Notes: a model not told the origin generated them from the sequence alone. Numbered from the stretch's first letter, positions 16,230-26,142 are shown. The stretch: 64,000 bases of DNA from an uncultured Pelagibacteraceae bacterium (GCA_902605035.1 CACLBB010000008.1:1-64000), one strand, 5' to 3'. Numbers and translations are program-made.

Positions 16230-17603
16230 TTATATAGAGCTTACACTAAATATACTTTCGACTTCTTTCATCAGTTCTCTTTTTGCTAAAAATACTACAA
16301 GATCATCTTTCTCGAAAATAAAATTTGATCGTGGAATGATAACTTTATCTTTTCTTAAAATTGCACCTATTCTTATATCCTCTGGTAAGTTTGAGTCTCT
16401 TATAGTTTTGTTCAATAGCTCTGATTTTTCTAATATTTTCGCTTCAATAAATTCGTATTCCCCGTCAAGTAAAGAATATACCGTTCCAATAGTCCCTCTG
16501 TGTACATGTTCCATTATTCTTGAAACTGTTGTCATTCTTGGATCAACTAAATCATCAATATTAAGTGAGTCTTGCAGCAAATTATAATTAGTTTTATTTA
16601 CAATTGCTATTGTTCTTTTTTTTTGTCCAGTTTTTTCGGCCAAAACACATGCCATCATATTATTTTCATCATCGTTGGTTAGGGCTAATACTGTTTCAGA
16701 GTCTTCAAGATTTGCCTCTTTTAGGATATCTTCATCTAATGCATCTCCTTTTATTACTATGGATGATGACAATTCACCAGCTATCAATTCTGCTCTTTCT
16801 TTATCTTTTTCGATAATTTTTACTCTTACATCTTCGAAATTTGTTTCTAACATTTTAGCTAAATTTAATCCTATATTTCCTCCACCTATAATTAAAATAT
16901 TCTTTGCTATTTTTTCTTCATGTCCAAAAGCTTTAAGTATTGCATTTAACTGTTCGCTACTAACTACTACGTAAACGTTATCACCATCTAAAATTTTGTC
17001 ATTTTTTTTTAAATAAATAAATTTTTCTTTTCTAACCGCTCCAAGTATATTTGCTTTAAAATCTGGAAATTTTTTTGTTAAATCTTTTAAAGGAAGGTTT
17101 TTGATAGGACAATTTTTTTCAATTGAAATTTCTAACATTTTTAATTTATCTTTTGCAAAGGGAACATTGTCTAATGCTCCAGGCGCTTCTAATCTCCTGT
17201 ATAATGATTTAGCTACTTCAAGTTCAGGGGAAATAATTACATCTATAGGTATGTTAGATTTATTATAGAGCTTACCCCATTTACCCTCTAAAAAATCTTG
17301 AGTTCTAATTCTCGCAATTTTTTTTGAAACATTAAATAATGAACTAGCTAATTGGCAAACTATCATATTTGTTTCATCATTACGGGTAACTGCTATAACC
17401 ATGTCTGCATTTTCTGCCCCAGCGTTTTCTAAAACAGTTGGTAGAGTTGCTCGTCCTACAACTCCTTTAACATCCTGAGTATCGTTAATTTTTTTTATAT
17501 CTTCAGATGATTGATCAATTACTGTTACAGAATGACCTTGAGCAGATAATTGTTTACTTATTGAAAAGCCAACTTTGCCGGCTCCACATATAATTACGTT
17601 CAT
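16230..17603 (-). CDS. trkA: Trk potassium uptake regulatory subunit
   Basis: 457 residues made of two tandem RCK units, each a Rossmann domain (CGAGKVGFSISKQL at the start; IIGGGNIGLNLAKML in the middle) plus a TrkA-C domain. This duplicated form is the standard TrkA that binds NAD(H) and gates TrkH. The gene lies one base after ntrX and two before trkH. An ntrX-trkA junction is common in alphaproteobacteria. Confidence 0.94.
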   Translation of the reverse strand: MNVIICGAGKVGFSISKQLSAQGHSVTVIDQSSEDIKKINDTQDVKGVVGRATLPTVLENAGAENADMVIAVTRNDETNMIVCQLASSLFNVSKKIARIRTQDFLEGKWGKLYNKSNIPIDVIISPELEVAKSLYRRLEAPGALDNVPFAKDKLKMLEISIEKNCPIKNLPLKDLTKKFPDFKANILGAVRKEKFIYLKKNDKILDGDNVYVVVSSEQLNAILKAFGHEEKIAKNILIIGGGNIGLNLAKMLETNFEDVRVKIIEKDKERAELIAGELSSSIVIKGDALDEDILKEANLEDSETVLALTNDDENNMMACVLAEKTGQKKRTIAIVNKTNYNLLQDSLNIDDLVDPRMTTVSRIMEHVHRGTIGTVYSLLDGEYEFIEAKILEKSELLNKTIRDSNLPEDIRIGAILRKDKVIIPRSNFIFEKDDLVVFLAKRELMKEVESIFSVSSI

Positions 17604-17604
17604 T

Positions 17605-18969
17605 TTAATTTATACCTTTAATTCCTAACGATTTAAGTTTTCTGTGAAGAGCTGATCTCTCCATACCTATGAAATCAGCTGTTTTTGAGATATTGCCATG
17701 GTTTTTTTTTAATTGTTTCATTAAATACTCTTTTTCAAAACTTTCTCTAGCCTCTTTTAATGGAGATGTGAATGATTTTTCTAGCATAGACTGGTGGGAC
17801 TCAGTTGATGAGGATGTTAATACATCGTCCATTAATTTATCAATGTTCTTTTTACTTTCATTAGCCGACAAAATGGTGACCCTTTCAACTAAATTTCTTA
17901 GTTCTCTCACATTACCAGGCCACCCATATGTATATAAATTGTCGTTTTTTATATCAATCTTCGGTTGTTGAACACCATTAATTTCAGAAAGCCTGTCTTT
18001 AAAGTATTCTATTAGCAGAGGGATATCTTCAGTCCTTGAATTAAGAGGACTAAGTTCAATTGGCACTACATTTAAACGATGAAATAGGTCTTCTCTAAAT
18101 TTACCTGCTTCTATAAGTTCTTTTAAATTTTTAGAAGTAGAGGAAATTAATCTTATATTTACATTAATGTATTTTGAACTATTAAGACGTTTAAATTTCT
18201 GATCAATAAGAACTCTAAGTACATTAGCTTGAGTTTCTATTGGTATCTCAGAGACTTCGTCAATTAATAAAGTTCCTTTATTAGCTCTTTCTAATGCTCC
18301 AAGTGAAACATTCCCATCTTCAAAATCTTGACCAAATAATTCTTTTTCGTAAGTTTGCTCTTTAAGTAAAGCAGCATTTATAATTATAAAAGGTTCTTTA
18401 GATCTTGAGGAATTTTTATGAATTTTTCTTGCCACTAGTTCTTTACCTGATCCTGTTGGTCCAGAAATCAAAACTCTACTTTCAGAGGCAGATAATTTTT
18501 CAATAGTCTTCTTAATCTTTACTATTGAGGGACTTTTTCCGATAAGATCAAAGGAATGAAATAATTTATTCTCTATGATATCTTTTTCTTGTTTAAGAGA
18601 TGCATTTTCTAAAGCTCTTTTTACATAGTTTAAAATTTTTTCTGTTGAGAATGGCTTCTCAATAAATTCGTATGCTCCTAATCTTATAGCCTCTACGGCT
18701 ATTTGAACCGTTGCATGTCCAGAAATCATAATTACAGGAATAAGTTTATTTTTACTAATTATTAATTTTAACAGATCGATACCATCTTTGTCTGCTTTAT
18801 CTAATTTAATGTCTACAACAGCTAAATCAGGTAGTTTTTTGTCAATTTCAATTACCGCTTGGTCGTAATTTGCAGCTGAACGAACATTAAAATTTTGTTC
18901 TTTTAAAATATTGCAAATTAAAAACCGAATATCTGGATTATCATCTATAACTAGTATGTCTTTATGCAT
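17605..18969 (-). CDS. ntrX: NtrX-type response regulator without the sigma-54 contact loop
   Basis: 454 residues: receiver domain (acidic pocket D9/D10, phospho-acceptor D53), AAA+ domain with Walker A GPTGSGKE (170-177) and Walker B GTLLIDE (232-238), and a C-terminal Fis-type helix-turn-helix ending GMERSALHRKLKSLGI. Between LFG (211-213) and Walker B, sigma-54 activators carry GAFTGA; here the stretch is five residues shorter and reads QDFEDGNVSLGALERANK, so the loop is gone. It probably regulates sigma-70 promoters directly. It overlaps ntrY by 8 bases. Confidence 0.9.
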   Translation of the reverse strand: MHKDILVIDDNPDIRFLICNILKEQNFNVRSAANYDQAVIEIDKKLPDLAVVDIKLDKADKDGIDLLKLIISKNKLIPVIMISGHATVQIAVEAIRLGAYEFIEKPFSTEKILNYVKRALENASLKQEKDIIENKLFHSFDLIGKSPSIVKIKKTIEKLSASESRVLISGPTGSGKELVARKIHKNSSRSKEPFIIINAALLKEQTYEKELFGQDFEDGNVSLGALERANKGTLLIDEVSEIPIETQANVLRVLIDQKFKRLNSSKYINVNIRLISSTSKNLKELIEAGKFREDLFHRLNVVPIELSPLNSRTEDIPLLIEYFKDRLSEINGVQQPKIDIKNDNLYTYGWPGNVRELRNLVERVTILSANESKKNIDKLMDDVLTSSSTESHQSMLEKSFTSPLKEARESFEKEYLMKQLKKNHGNISKTADFIGMERSALHRKLKSLGIKGIN

Positions 18970-20743
18970 TTATTTTTGGAAAAGAAATTTCAATTTTGAC
19001 TCCATCCTCTTTTTTTTTATTTTCTATTAAGAAATCTCCTGAATGTTCATTAATTATTTTACTAACGATTGGTAATCCTAATCCAGTGCCTTTAATCTTG
19101 GTTGTAAAATAAGGCGTCATTACTTTTTTTGTATCTGAAATACCCGTGCCATTATCTGTTATTCTAACCACTATATAGTCATTATCATTAATAATTGCTA
19201 TATCAATTTTACCTTTAAAATTGGTGTTTTTTTTAATTATTTCAAGAAAAGCTTCTTCTGAGTTTTTAATTAAATTGATAAAAACTCTATTTAGTTGTTC
19301 AGTATCTCCATTTATTATCAATTTTTTATTATCTGCATTAATTTTTATCTCATTGTTAGATGACATCCTGATAAAATCTACTGACCTTTTTATTATATCA
19401 AAAATATTAATTTTTTTGAATATTGGTCGTGGCATTCTTGCAAAATTTGAAAATTCGTTAACTAGACCTTCAATATCTTTGATTTGTCTATTAATGGTCT
19501 CTAGGTAATTTTCAAAATCTTTACTTTCACCTGAAATTTTATTTGAATATTTTTCTCTTAAACGATCAATTGATAATTGAATTGGCGTCAAAGGATTTTT
19601 AATTTCATGAGCTAATTTTCTCGCAACAGTTTCCCAAGCCTCATATCTTTCGGTTACAAGTAATTTATCTTGTTGCTTTTTAAGTCTATCTATCATTGAA
19701 TTAAAATTTGCATTTAATTGTTTAAATTCATCATCAGACTCAATGTTTGGAACTTTAACATCTAGTGCGCCTTTACTAATTGATTTTGACGCACTTATTA
19801 AATTTATTATGGGTTTAGTTAATCTTGAGGCGAATGTTATAGCAATAGACGTTGAAAGAAATAATAATAAAGTAACCACAATAATGTAAATTATTGCAAA
19901 GGTTACTTTAATGCCGGTTTGACTATTTTCTACTGAATAATAAAAACTTACAGCTTCTTCGGTCTCATTTAAATATCTTAAAATTTCAGGGTCTATATTT
20001 CTTGAAATATATAAATAAGTATCTACTAAAGAAGAAAGCTTAATCATTACGGTAGTTTTATTTTCAAGATTATTAGTTATGAAAACTTGTTTGCCTTCTA
20101 ATGCTTGGTCATAATCCGCTTCTGAAGGAATTACAAATTCCTCAGTTATATCTCTCACGTTTGACATTAATATATTTCCTAGACTATCAATTAAATAAAC
20201 ATCATCGATTCTTCTTAAAAGTTTTTCTGAATTCATGATAGACATAAACCTATTTGGATTTGAATAATATAAATTGGAAGCCCTGTTCAAACCAACACTC
20301 ATTAATATTACATCGGCCTGAACATTTTTTTTACTTTCGTCTAAATAATTTTTAGCTACATCATAAGAATTATTTACAGCACTAGTAATTTGTTTATCAA
20401 AATAGTTTTGTACCCCAAAATTAAAAATAAATAACGAAAAAATAGCTACTACTAAAGAGGGTATTACAGTGAAAACAGAAAAGATAGAAATATATTTTAA
20501 GTTTGTTTGAGAACCAGTTTTATTCCTCTTACCTGCATAATAAAATCTATAAAAATTTTTGAAAATTAAACTAAAAAAAACGAGTAATAAAATAATATCA
20601 ACAATTAATAGAATTTGTAAATTTTTATCTGTTAGGGGAACAAATCCTTCATTTATGAAGGTTAAAAATGTTACAATCCCCATAAAAATACACAAAAATG
20701 AAGATAAAATAATCCAATTAAAATTTTTTATAATTTTAAACAT
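18962..20743 (-). CDS. ntrY: NtrY-type membrane sensor histidine kinase
   Basis: 593 residues. Membrane helices at about 10-30, 45-65, 88-110 and 280-305 frame a periplasmic sensor region of about 170 residues. A HAMP domain (306-360), a dimerisation/phosphorylation domain with LAHEIKNPLTP (His379), and an ATPase domain (LIKNSEEAF, DNGTGI, GTGLGLPIV) follow. The membrane-helix arrangement matches NtrY. It phosphorylates NtrX, encoded downstream with an 8-base overlap. The PAS domain seen in many NtrY proteins is not evident between HAMP and the kinase core. Confidence 0.9.
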   Translation of the reverse strand: MFKIIKNFNWIILSSFLCIFMGIVTFLTFINEGFVPLTDKNLQILLIVDIILLLVFFSLIFKNFYRFYYAGKRNKTGSQTNLKYISIFSVFTVIPSLVVAIFSLFIFNFGVQNYFDKQITSAVNNSYDVAKNYLDESKKNVQADVILMSVGLNRASNLYYSNPNRFMSIMNSEKLLRRIDDVYLIDSLGNILMSNVRDITEEFVIPSEADYDQALEGKQVFITNNLENKTTVMIKLSSLVDTYLYISRNIDPEILRYLNETEEAVSFYYSVENSQTGIKVTFAIIYIIVVTLLLFLSTSIAITFASRLTKPIINLISASKSISKGALDVKVPNIESDDEFKQLNANFNSMIDRLKKQQDKLLVTERYEAWETVARKLAHEIKNPLTPIQLSIDRLREKYSNKISGESKDFENYLETINRQIKDIEGLVNEFSNFARMPRPIFKKINIFDIIKRSVDFIRMSSNNEIKINADNKKLIINGDTEQLNRVFINLIKNSEEAFLEIIKKNTNFKGKIDIAIINDNDYIVVRITDNGTGISDTKKVMTPYFTTKIKGTGLGLPIVSKIINEHSGDFLIENKKKEDGVKIEISFPKINA

Positions 20744-20791
20744 TTTAAATAAGCGTTAATTATTCATATAAATATAATATAAGTTTATACA
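20744..20791. promoter_or_regulatory. Divergent promoter region between ntrY and ispDF
   Basis: Only 48 bases separate two divergent starts, so both promoters must lie in or reach out of this gap. A consensus -10 hexamer TATAAT is present at 20773-20778, 13 bases before the ispDF ATG, giving a very short leader. No good -35 element is visible for either direction. Confidence 0.4.
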
Positions 20792-21937
20792 ATGAGTTTT
20801 TGTTTTATCATTCTTGCAGGGGGAAATAGCCATAGATTTAAATCTAATATAGGCAAACCATATCAAAAAATAGCTGGTAAATCATTAGTGGAAATTAATA
20901 TCGATAAAGCTCGTAAATTTAAACAAATAAAAAAGATAATTCTTGTATATAATAAAAAAGACTCAAAAAGGGTAAAATCTCTTAAATTAAAAAATATAAA
21001 ATTAGTCATTGGGGGAAAAAGTAGACAGCAATCTACTTTCAACGCTTTGAAATATTTAAACAATTCTCAACAAACCTCAAAAGTTTTAATACATGATGTA
21101 GCAAGGCCAAATTTTTCATTAAAACTAATTAAGCTTATCTTAAAAAACATGAAGAAAGCTAGAGCTGTAGTTCCAAAAATAGATATTCACGATGCAGTTA
21201 AACAAAAAATAGAATCAAGTTTAAATGAGTATATTCTGGGTAAAAATAGAGATAATTTATTTCTTACACAAACTCCTCAAGCTTTTAATTTTAAAGAAAT
21301 TTATTCTTTGCATAAAACTAACGCGAGTAAATATAAAGATGATGATATCTCGCTTTATATGGATTTGAACAAGATTAAATTTATACAAGGTGAGAAAAAT
21401 AATTTTAAGATTACTGATCTAGCAGACTTTCAAAATTTAAAAAATATCTATAAATCAAATCAAAGTGTAGGAATAGGCTTTGATGTTCATAGACTTGTTC
21501 CAAATAGAAAACTTTATTTAGCAGGATTAAAAATTAAATCATCCTTGGGAACATTAGGTCACTCAGACGGAGATCCAGTTTTACATTCAATCACAGATGC
21601 AATTCTTGGTGCTTGCAAAATGGGAGATATAGGTCAGATGTTTTCTGATAAAAGCAAGAAATTCAAAAATATAAGATCGACAATTTTGCTTCAAAAAGTA
21701 ATGAAAAAAATAAAAGCCGAAGGTTATATTATAAATAATATAGATATTAACATTATTACCCAAACTCCCAAAATTAAGAATTATAAAAATCAAATGATCT
21801 ATAATATCTCTAAACTTTGTGAAATTTCAAAAAATAAAATTAATATAAAAGGCAAAACAACAGAAAAATTAGGTGTTATAGGAAAAGAAAAAGCTATAGC
21901 TTGTGAAGTAATAGCTTCAGTGATCAAGTATGATTAA
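20792..21937 (+). CDS. ispDF: Bifunctional IspD/IspF of the MEP isoprenoid pathway
   Basis: 381 residues combining two enzymes. Residues about 1-220 are the IspD cytidylyltransferase (ILAGGNSHRFKSNIGKPY, HDVARP, TQTPQAF). Residues about 228-381 are IspF cyclodiphosphate synthase (GIGFDVHRL metal site, LGHSDGDPVLHSITDAILGA, GDIGQMF). It makes CDP-methylerythritol and later the 2,4-cyclodiphosphate. Fused ispDF is frequent in alphaproteobacteria. The gene overlaps pgpA by 8 bases. Dxr, another enzyme of this pathway, is encoded at 47.5-48.7 kb. Confidence 0.95.
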   Translation: MSFCFIILAGGNSHRFKSNIGKPYQKIAGKSLVEINIDKARKFKQIKKIILVYNKKDSKRVKSLKLKNIKLVIGGKSRQQSTFNALKYLNNSQQTSKVLIHDVARPNFSLKLIKLILKNMKKARAVVPKIDIHDAVKQKIESSLNEYILGKNRDNLFLTQTPQAFNFKEIYSLHKTNASKYKDDDISLYMDLNKIKFIQGEKNNFKITDLADFQNLKNIYKSNQSVGIGFDVHRLVPNRKLYLAGLKIKSSLGTLGHSDGDPVLHSITDAILGACKMGDIGQMFSDKSKKFKNIRSTILLQKVMKKIKAEGYIINNIDINIITQTPKIKNYKNQMIYNISKLCEISKNKINIKGKTTEKLGVIGKEKAIACEVIASVIKYD

Positions 21938-22436
21938 AAATATAAATTTTTTATTTGTTACTTTTTTTGGGATTGGAACTATTAGATATGCTCCTGGTAC
22001 AATTGCTTCATTAATTACTACTGTTTTTTTATTTAGTACATTCCATATTTTAAACTTACCTAATACTATCATCTTGATAATTCTTCTTATAATTTTTTTT
22101 TCTTCCTTTTACGCTGTTTCAAATTATATAAATGATCTTTCCGATAAAGATCCAAAAGAAGTAGTAATAGACGAGGTTATTGGTCAATCGTTACCTATTT
22201 ATCTATACGAGGTAGCACACGGAACAACTAAAGAATTTGGAGAATCTATTTTATTTTATATATATATTTTTATTTTATTTAGATTTTTTGATATTAAAAA
22301 ACCTTTTCCAATTAATTACTTTGATAAAAAATTTAAAAATAGTTTTGGAGTTATCTTTGATGATATAGTTGCTGGTTTATATGTTGTACTAACACTAATA
22401 ATATTTATGATCTTTAAAACAAATTTTTTTACATGA
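21930..22436 (+). CDS. pgpA: Phosphatidylglycerophosphatase A
   Basis: 168 residues with several membrane helices and PgpA motifs: FGIGTIRYAPGTIASL at the N-terminus, DKDPKEVVIDEVIGQ, the RFFDIKKPFP segment, and FGVIFDDIVAG near the end. It dephosphorylates phosphatidylglycerol phosphate to phosphatidylglycerol in the inner membrane. It overlaps both ispDF and pncC, so the three are one translational unit. Confidence 0.92.
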   Translation: MIKNINFLFVTFFGIGTIRYAPGTIASLITTVFLFSTFHILNLPNTIILIILLIIFFSSFYAVSNYINDLSDKDPKEVVIDEVIGQSLPIYLYEVAHGTTKEFGESILFYIYIFILFRFFDIKKPFPINYFDKKFKNSFGVIFDDIVAGLYVVLTLIIFMIFKTNFFT

Positions 22437-22900
22437 GTTTAAATAAAAAAATCGTATCAATATTAAAAAAGAAAAAATTAAAGATAGCTGTTGCTGAGTC
22501 TTGTACTGGTGGAATGCTCTCAAGCATTATTGTTTCTGTCAGTGGAGCCTCTCAAGTATTTTCAATGGGTTTAGTCACCTACTCAAATCAGGCTAAAATG
22601 AGTATTTTAAAAGTTCCTAAAAAAATTATACATAAATATGGTGCTGTAAGTACTCAGTGTTGTCTATCTATGGTTAATGGTCTTAGAGAAATTAGTAAGA
22701 GCAATGTATGTGTTTCTATAACTGGAATAGCTGGACCTAAAGGAGGCTCTAAACTGAAGCCTGTTGGACTTGTTTATATTGGTGTTAAAAATGGAAAGAA
22801 AATTGTAGTTAGTAAAAACCAATTTAAAAATAAAGGAAGATCTGCAATTCAAAAAGCCACTGTCAAAAAAGCGCTCAATTTAATCTCAAAACACCTATAA
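22433..22900 (+). CDS. pncC: Nicotinamide-nucleotide amidohydrolase (CinA C-terminal domain)
   Basis: 155 residues corresponding only to the CinA C-terminal amidase domain, without the N-terminal MoaB-like half. Motifs: AVAESCTGGMLSS with the catalytic serine, VTYSNQAK, YGAVS, and SITGIAGPKGGS...KPVGLVYIG. It deamidates nicotinamide mononucleotide in NAD recycling. It follows pgpA with a 4-base overlap, a common alphaproteobacterial neighbour. Confidence 0.93.
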   Translation: MSLNKKIVSILKKKKLKIAVAESCTGGMLSSIIVSVSGASQVFSMGLVTYSNQAKMSILKVPKKIIHKYGAVSTQCCLSMVNGLREISKSNVCVSITGIAGPKGGSKLKPVGLVYIGVKNGKKIVVSKNQFKNKGRSAIQKATVKKALNLISKHL

Positions 22901-22903
22901 TAT

Positions 22904-23221
22904 TTAAACCGGGTAGCTAAATTTTTTAAACTCTACAATAACATCTAACAAATGAGCTAGAAAACTATTAAAAGTTAAGAAAATTAAAAACACACTTATG
23001 TAAAGAGCAAAAATTAGAGCGTTTCTTTTTCTTTTTCTTTTAATCAAAGAAATATCTTCTGGAATCCACTCTTTTCTATTTTTTGGTTTAAAGTCGTAAG
23101 AAAACATCCAGTATGTAATATTACTTTCGTTTGGATCACCAGTTCTAATTTTTTTGATGTATTGTGCCAAGAATCTGCAAAGAACTATTAAAATTAATAA
23201 AATAAGAGTTACAGTTATCAT
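22904..23221 (-). CDS. Hypothetical protein with two membrane helices
   Basis: 105 residues. Hydrophobic helices at about 2-18 and 68-92 flank a polar, basic middle section containing WMFSYDFKPKNRKEWIPED, with a cluster of Arg/Lys before the second helix. No family is recognised. It abuts ratA (a one-base overlap, stop to start) as the last gene of the leftward eno-lipA block and is convergent with pncC, so it is probably expressed from that operon. Confidence 0.65.
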   Translation of the reverse strand: MITVTLILLILIVLCRFLAQYIKKIRTGDPNESNITYWMFSYDFKPKNRKEWIPEDISLIKRKRKRNALIFALYISVFLIFLTFNSFLAHLLDVIVEFKKFSYPV

Positions 23222-23664
23222 TATTTATATAAATTTATTGCCCTTAGTTCAAAAGCTTTTGCAATTTTATTAAGACCCAATTCAAAAGATTTTTTCATAA
23301 TTGAGTTAAGTATAGGATTTTTTAATTCAAAATCTATAAAAAATTCTAATTGTGTGGCATTATTTACTTCTTTGAAATTCCATTCATTCTTTAAATGTTT
23401 TAAAGGTCCTTCCAAATTAGTCACAATAATTTTGTCTTTTTCCTTATGATACGTAACATGACTAGAAAAAGTTTCATTTAAAAAACTCTTGCCTACTTTT
23501 AAATCTCCATTGAAAGTTATCAAATCTTTACCCTCATTTTTATCAATTACTTTGCCTTCAATGCACCATGGAACAAATTCGGGATATTTTTCAATATCTA
23601 AAACCATTTCAATAAGTTGTTTTTTTTTACAGGGAATTATTTTTTTTATAGACGCTGATGACAT
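23221..23664 (-). CDS. ratA: START/COQ10-family lipid-binding protein (RatA-like)
   Basis: 147 residues with the SRPBCC/START pattern of the COQ10 family: [22 protein letters not shown] near the N-terminus followed by EFVPWC, central beta strands, and a C-terminal amphipathic helix ([20 protein letters not shown]). Members bind ubiquinone or act as the RatA ribosome-associated protein in enterics; the respiratory quinone role is more likely in alphaproteobacteria. The start overlaps lipA by 19 bases, a common neighbour. Confidence 0.85.
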   Translation of the reverse strand: MSSASIKKIIPCKKKQLIEMVLDIEKYPEFVPWCIEGKVIDKNEGKDLITFNGDLKVGKSFLNETFSSHVTYHKEKDKIIVTNLEGPLKHLKNEWNFKEVNNATQLEFFIDFELKNPILNSIMKKSFELGLNKIAKAFELRAINLYK

Positions 23665-24590
23665 TCAAATTGCTTGTTTCTTACGTCTTGTAACTTTTTG
23701 AAATCTTCATCTGCGTGGTAGGACGATCTTGTAAGCGGTGATGAAGAAACTAACAAAAATCCTTTTGTTTTAGCTATACTTTCAAGTTCTTTAAATTCAT
23801 CTGGATGATAATATCTGTTAAGAGGATGGTGTTTCTCAGTTGGTTGTAAATATTGACCAATTGTAATGAAATCTACTTGGGCTGATCTTAAATCATCCAT
23901 TACCTGGATGATTTCCTCTTTGTTTTCCCCTAAACCAACCATTATCCCTGATTTAGTGAAAACTTTTTTGTTTAAACTCTTAGCATTTTTTAAGAGTTCT
24001 AATGATGCAAAATATCTAGCTCCTGGTCTTACAACTGTGTAAAGTCTTGGCACTGTTTCTATATTATGGTTAAATACATCAGGGTTCGCCTCAAGGACCT
24101 TTTTATAAGCATCTCCTTTTCTTAAAAAATCTGGCGTCAAAACCTCGATTGAAGTTTTTGGGTTGTTTTTTCTAGTCTCTTCAATAACGTTAAAAAAATG
24201 ATTAGCTCCTCCATCTTTAAGATCGTCTCTATCTACTGAAGTTATAACCACGTGTTTTAGTTTTAATTTGTTAACTGCTTTAGAAATTTTAATAGGTTCG
24301 AAAATATCTAAGCTATCTGGCTTTCCTGTTTTTACATCACAAAACGAACAGGCTCTTGTACAAGTATCTCCCATGATCATAAATGTTGCGTGTTTTTTAC
24401 TCCAACATTCTGTAATATTTGGACAGTTCGCTTCTTGGCATACAGTTACAAGGTTATTTTGATTTACCACCTGTTTAGTCTTAAAAAAAATCTTAGAGTC
24501 AACAATTTTAGATCTAATCCAATGAGGTTTTTTTTTAATTGGATTGACTGGTTTATTTACTTTCTCAGGATGTCTAATTTTACTTTTCAT
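23646..24590 (-). CDS. lipA: Lipoyl synthase
   Basis: 314 residues with both iron-sulfur motifs: CX4CX5C ([12 protein letters not shown]) for the auxiliary cluster and the radical-SAM CX3CX2C (CTRACSFC). [20 protein letters not shown] and the late [12 protein letters not shown] arginine/serine motif confirm LipA rather than another radical-SAM enzyme. It inserts sulfur into octanoyl groups on the lipoyl domains of pyruvate and 2-oxoglutarate dehydrogenases and the glycine cleavage H protein. Confidence 0.97.
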   Translation of the reverse strand: MKSKIRHPEKVNKPVNPIKKKPHWIRSKIVDSKIFFKTKQVVNQNNLVTVCQEANCPNITECWSKKHATFMIMGDTCTRACSFCDVKTGKPDSLDIFEPIKISKAVNKLKLKHVVITSVDRDDLKDGGANHFFNVIEETRKNNPKTSIEVLTPDFLRKGDAYKKVLEANPDVFNHNIETVPRLYTVVRPGARYFASLELLKNAKSLNKKVFTKSGIMVGLGENKEEIIQVMDDLRSAQVDFITIGQYLQPTEKHHPLNRYYHPDEFKELESIAKTKGFLLVSSSPLTRSSYHADEDFKKLQDVRNKQFECHQRL

Positions 24591-24880
24591 TTTAGTTTAA
24601 TAACAATCTCATCACTCGTTCCATATTTTAACTTCTCTCTGTATAACATGTCTAAATAATCAAAATCATTTTTATTTATCAAATTTATTTTACTTTCCAA
24701 ACTCAAAAGTTGAGTCTCAATAGTCTCTTTTTTGTCAACCAATTCTTGATAAACATTTTTTTTATCAAAGTAAGAAAATAATCCTCTTTCTCCTCCAACT
24801 AGATTGATCAAAATATATAGAGTCAAGAATGTATTAAATAATATAAATTTTCTTTTTTTAAAACTTTCAATTAGCCGCAT
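24587..24880 (-). CDS. ftsB: FtsB/DivIC-family cell division protein
   Basis: 97 residues: a short cytoplasmic start, one membrane helix (about 13-30), and a periplasmic coiled coil (about 42-72) with heptad leucines and glutamates ([20 protein letters not shown]). The end carries the [14 protein letters not shown] segment matching the E-R-L-G end of septum formation initiators. It sits between eno and lipA; eno-ftsB linkage is widespread. It would help scaffold the FtsQLB divisome complex. Confidence 0.85.
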   Translation of the reverse strand: MRLIESFKKRKFILFNTFLTLYILINLVGGERGLFSYFDKKNVYQELVDKKETIETQLLSLESKINLINKNDFDYLDMLYREKLKYGTSDEIVIKLK

Positions 24881-24883
24881 TAA

Positions 24884-26140
24884 TTAGATTCTAGCCATTT
24901 TAGCTTGATTGCCAAGTTCTTCTTCGATACGTAATAATCTATTATATTTGGCTACTCTTTCTGATCTAGCTAACGATCCAGTTTTAATTTGAGAAGACAT
25001 TGTAGCCACTGCCAAATCAGCAATAAAAGTGTCCTCTGAATCTCCCGATCTGTGTGAAATAATAATATTAAAATTTGCTTTTTTTGCCATACCAACAACA
25101 TCTAAGGTTTCAGTTAATGTTCCTATCTGATTAGGTTTAATTAAAATACTATTAGCTGATTTTTCTTTAGTGCCCTTATTTAATCTTTTACTATTAGTGA
25201 CAAATAAATCATCTCCTACTATTTGAATATTTTTTCCTAATTCCCCAGTAATTTTTTTCCAAGAGTCCCAGTCTTCTTCTGCGAAAGGATCTTCTATAGA
25301 TTTAATTGGATAATTCGAGACTAGTTTTTTATAATAATTTATAACATCTAATGATGGTACAAAATTCTTTGATTGAATAGAGTAATATCCTTTTCCATTT
25401 TTTAATTCATTGGCTGCAACATCTAAACAAATCACAACATCTCTTCCAGGTGTTAATTTTGACATTTCTATAGCATTTACAATTAATTCTAAAGCTTCCT
25501 CATTAGTATTTATTGATGGTGCAAATCCACCTTCATCACCTACATTTGTTAACATTTTTTTAGATATCAATAAATTTTTTAGATTTTGAATTACTAAATA
25601 ACACTTTTCTATCGCATCCATAAAATCTCTAGCAGAGTCAGGTCTAATCATAAATTCTTGAATGTTTAGATCATTGTCAGCATGAACGCCTCCATTAATG
25701 ATATTCATCAACGGAATTGGTAAAGAAAAACTATTTCCTAAATTCTTAAAAAGAGATTTATTATTTGATAAAGCTGAACATTTAGAATTTGCTAGTGATA
25801 CTGCGAGAGTTGCATTAGCACCAAGATTTTTTTTATTCTCACTTCCATCTGCATCTAATAAAACTTTATCAATATTTTTTTGATCATCAGCATTTAAGCC
25901 TTCAAGTCTGTTAGAAATCTTATTGTTAATATTTTTAATTGCATTAAATACACTTTTTCCTAGGAATTGGTTTTTATCTTGGTCTCTTAGTTCATATGCC
26001 TCAAATGCTCCAGTAGATGCGCCCGATGGAGAAATTGCTGTCGCAGAAATCCCGTTTTCTAAAAAAACTTCTGCTTCCACCGTTGGGTTTCCTCTGCTGT
26101 CAAAGACTTGTCTGCCTTTTACACTTTTAATTTTTGCCAT
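24884..26140 (-). CDS. eno: Enolase
   Basis: 418 residues with DSRGNPTVEAEV, SGASTGAFEA, the metal site region IEDPFAEEDWDSW, KPNQIGTLTET and SHRSGDSEDTFIADLAV. It converts 2-phosphoglycerate to phosphoenolpyruvate, the step before the pyruvate kinase encoded near 2.6 kb. It lies 2 bases after kdsA. Confidence 0.97.
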   Translation of the reverse strand: MAKIKSVKGRQVFDSRGNPTVEAEVFLENGISATAISPSGASTGAFEAYELRDQDKNQFLGKSVFNAIKNINNKISNRLEGLNADDQKNIDKVLLDADGSENKKNLGANATLAVSLANSKCSALSNNKSLFKNLGNSFSLPIPLMNIINGGVHADNDLNIQEFMIRPDSARDFMDAIEKCYLVIQNLKNLLISKKMLTNVGDEGGFAPSINTNEEALELIVNAIEMSKLTPGRDVVICLDVAANELKNGKGYYSIQSKNFVPSLDVINYYKKLVSNYPIKSIEDPFAEEDWDSWKKITGELGKNIQIVGDDLFVTNSKRLNKGTKEKSANSILIKPNQIGTLTETLDVVGMAKKANFNIIISHRSGDSEDTFIADLAVATMSSQIKTGSLARSERVAKYNRLLRIEEELGNQAKMARI

Positions 26141-26142
26141 TT

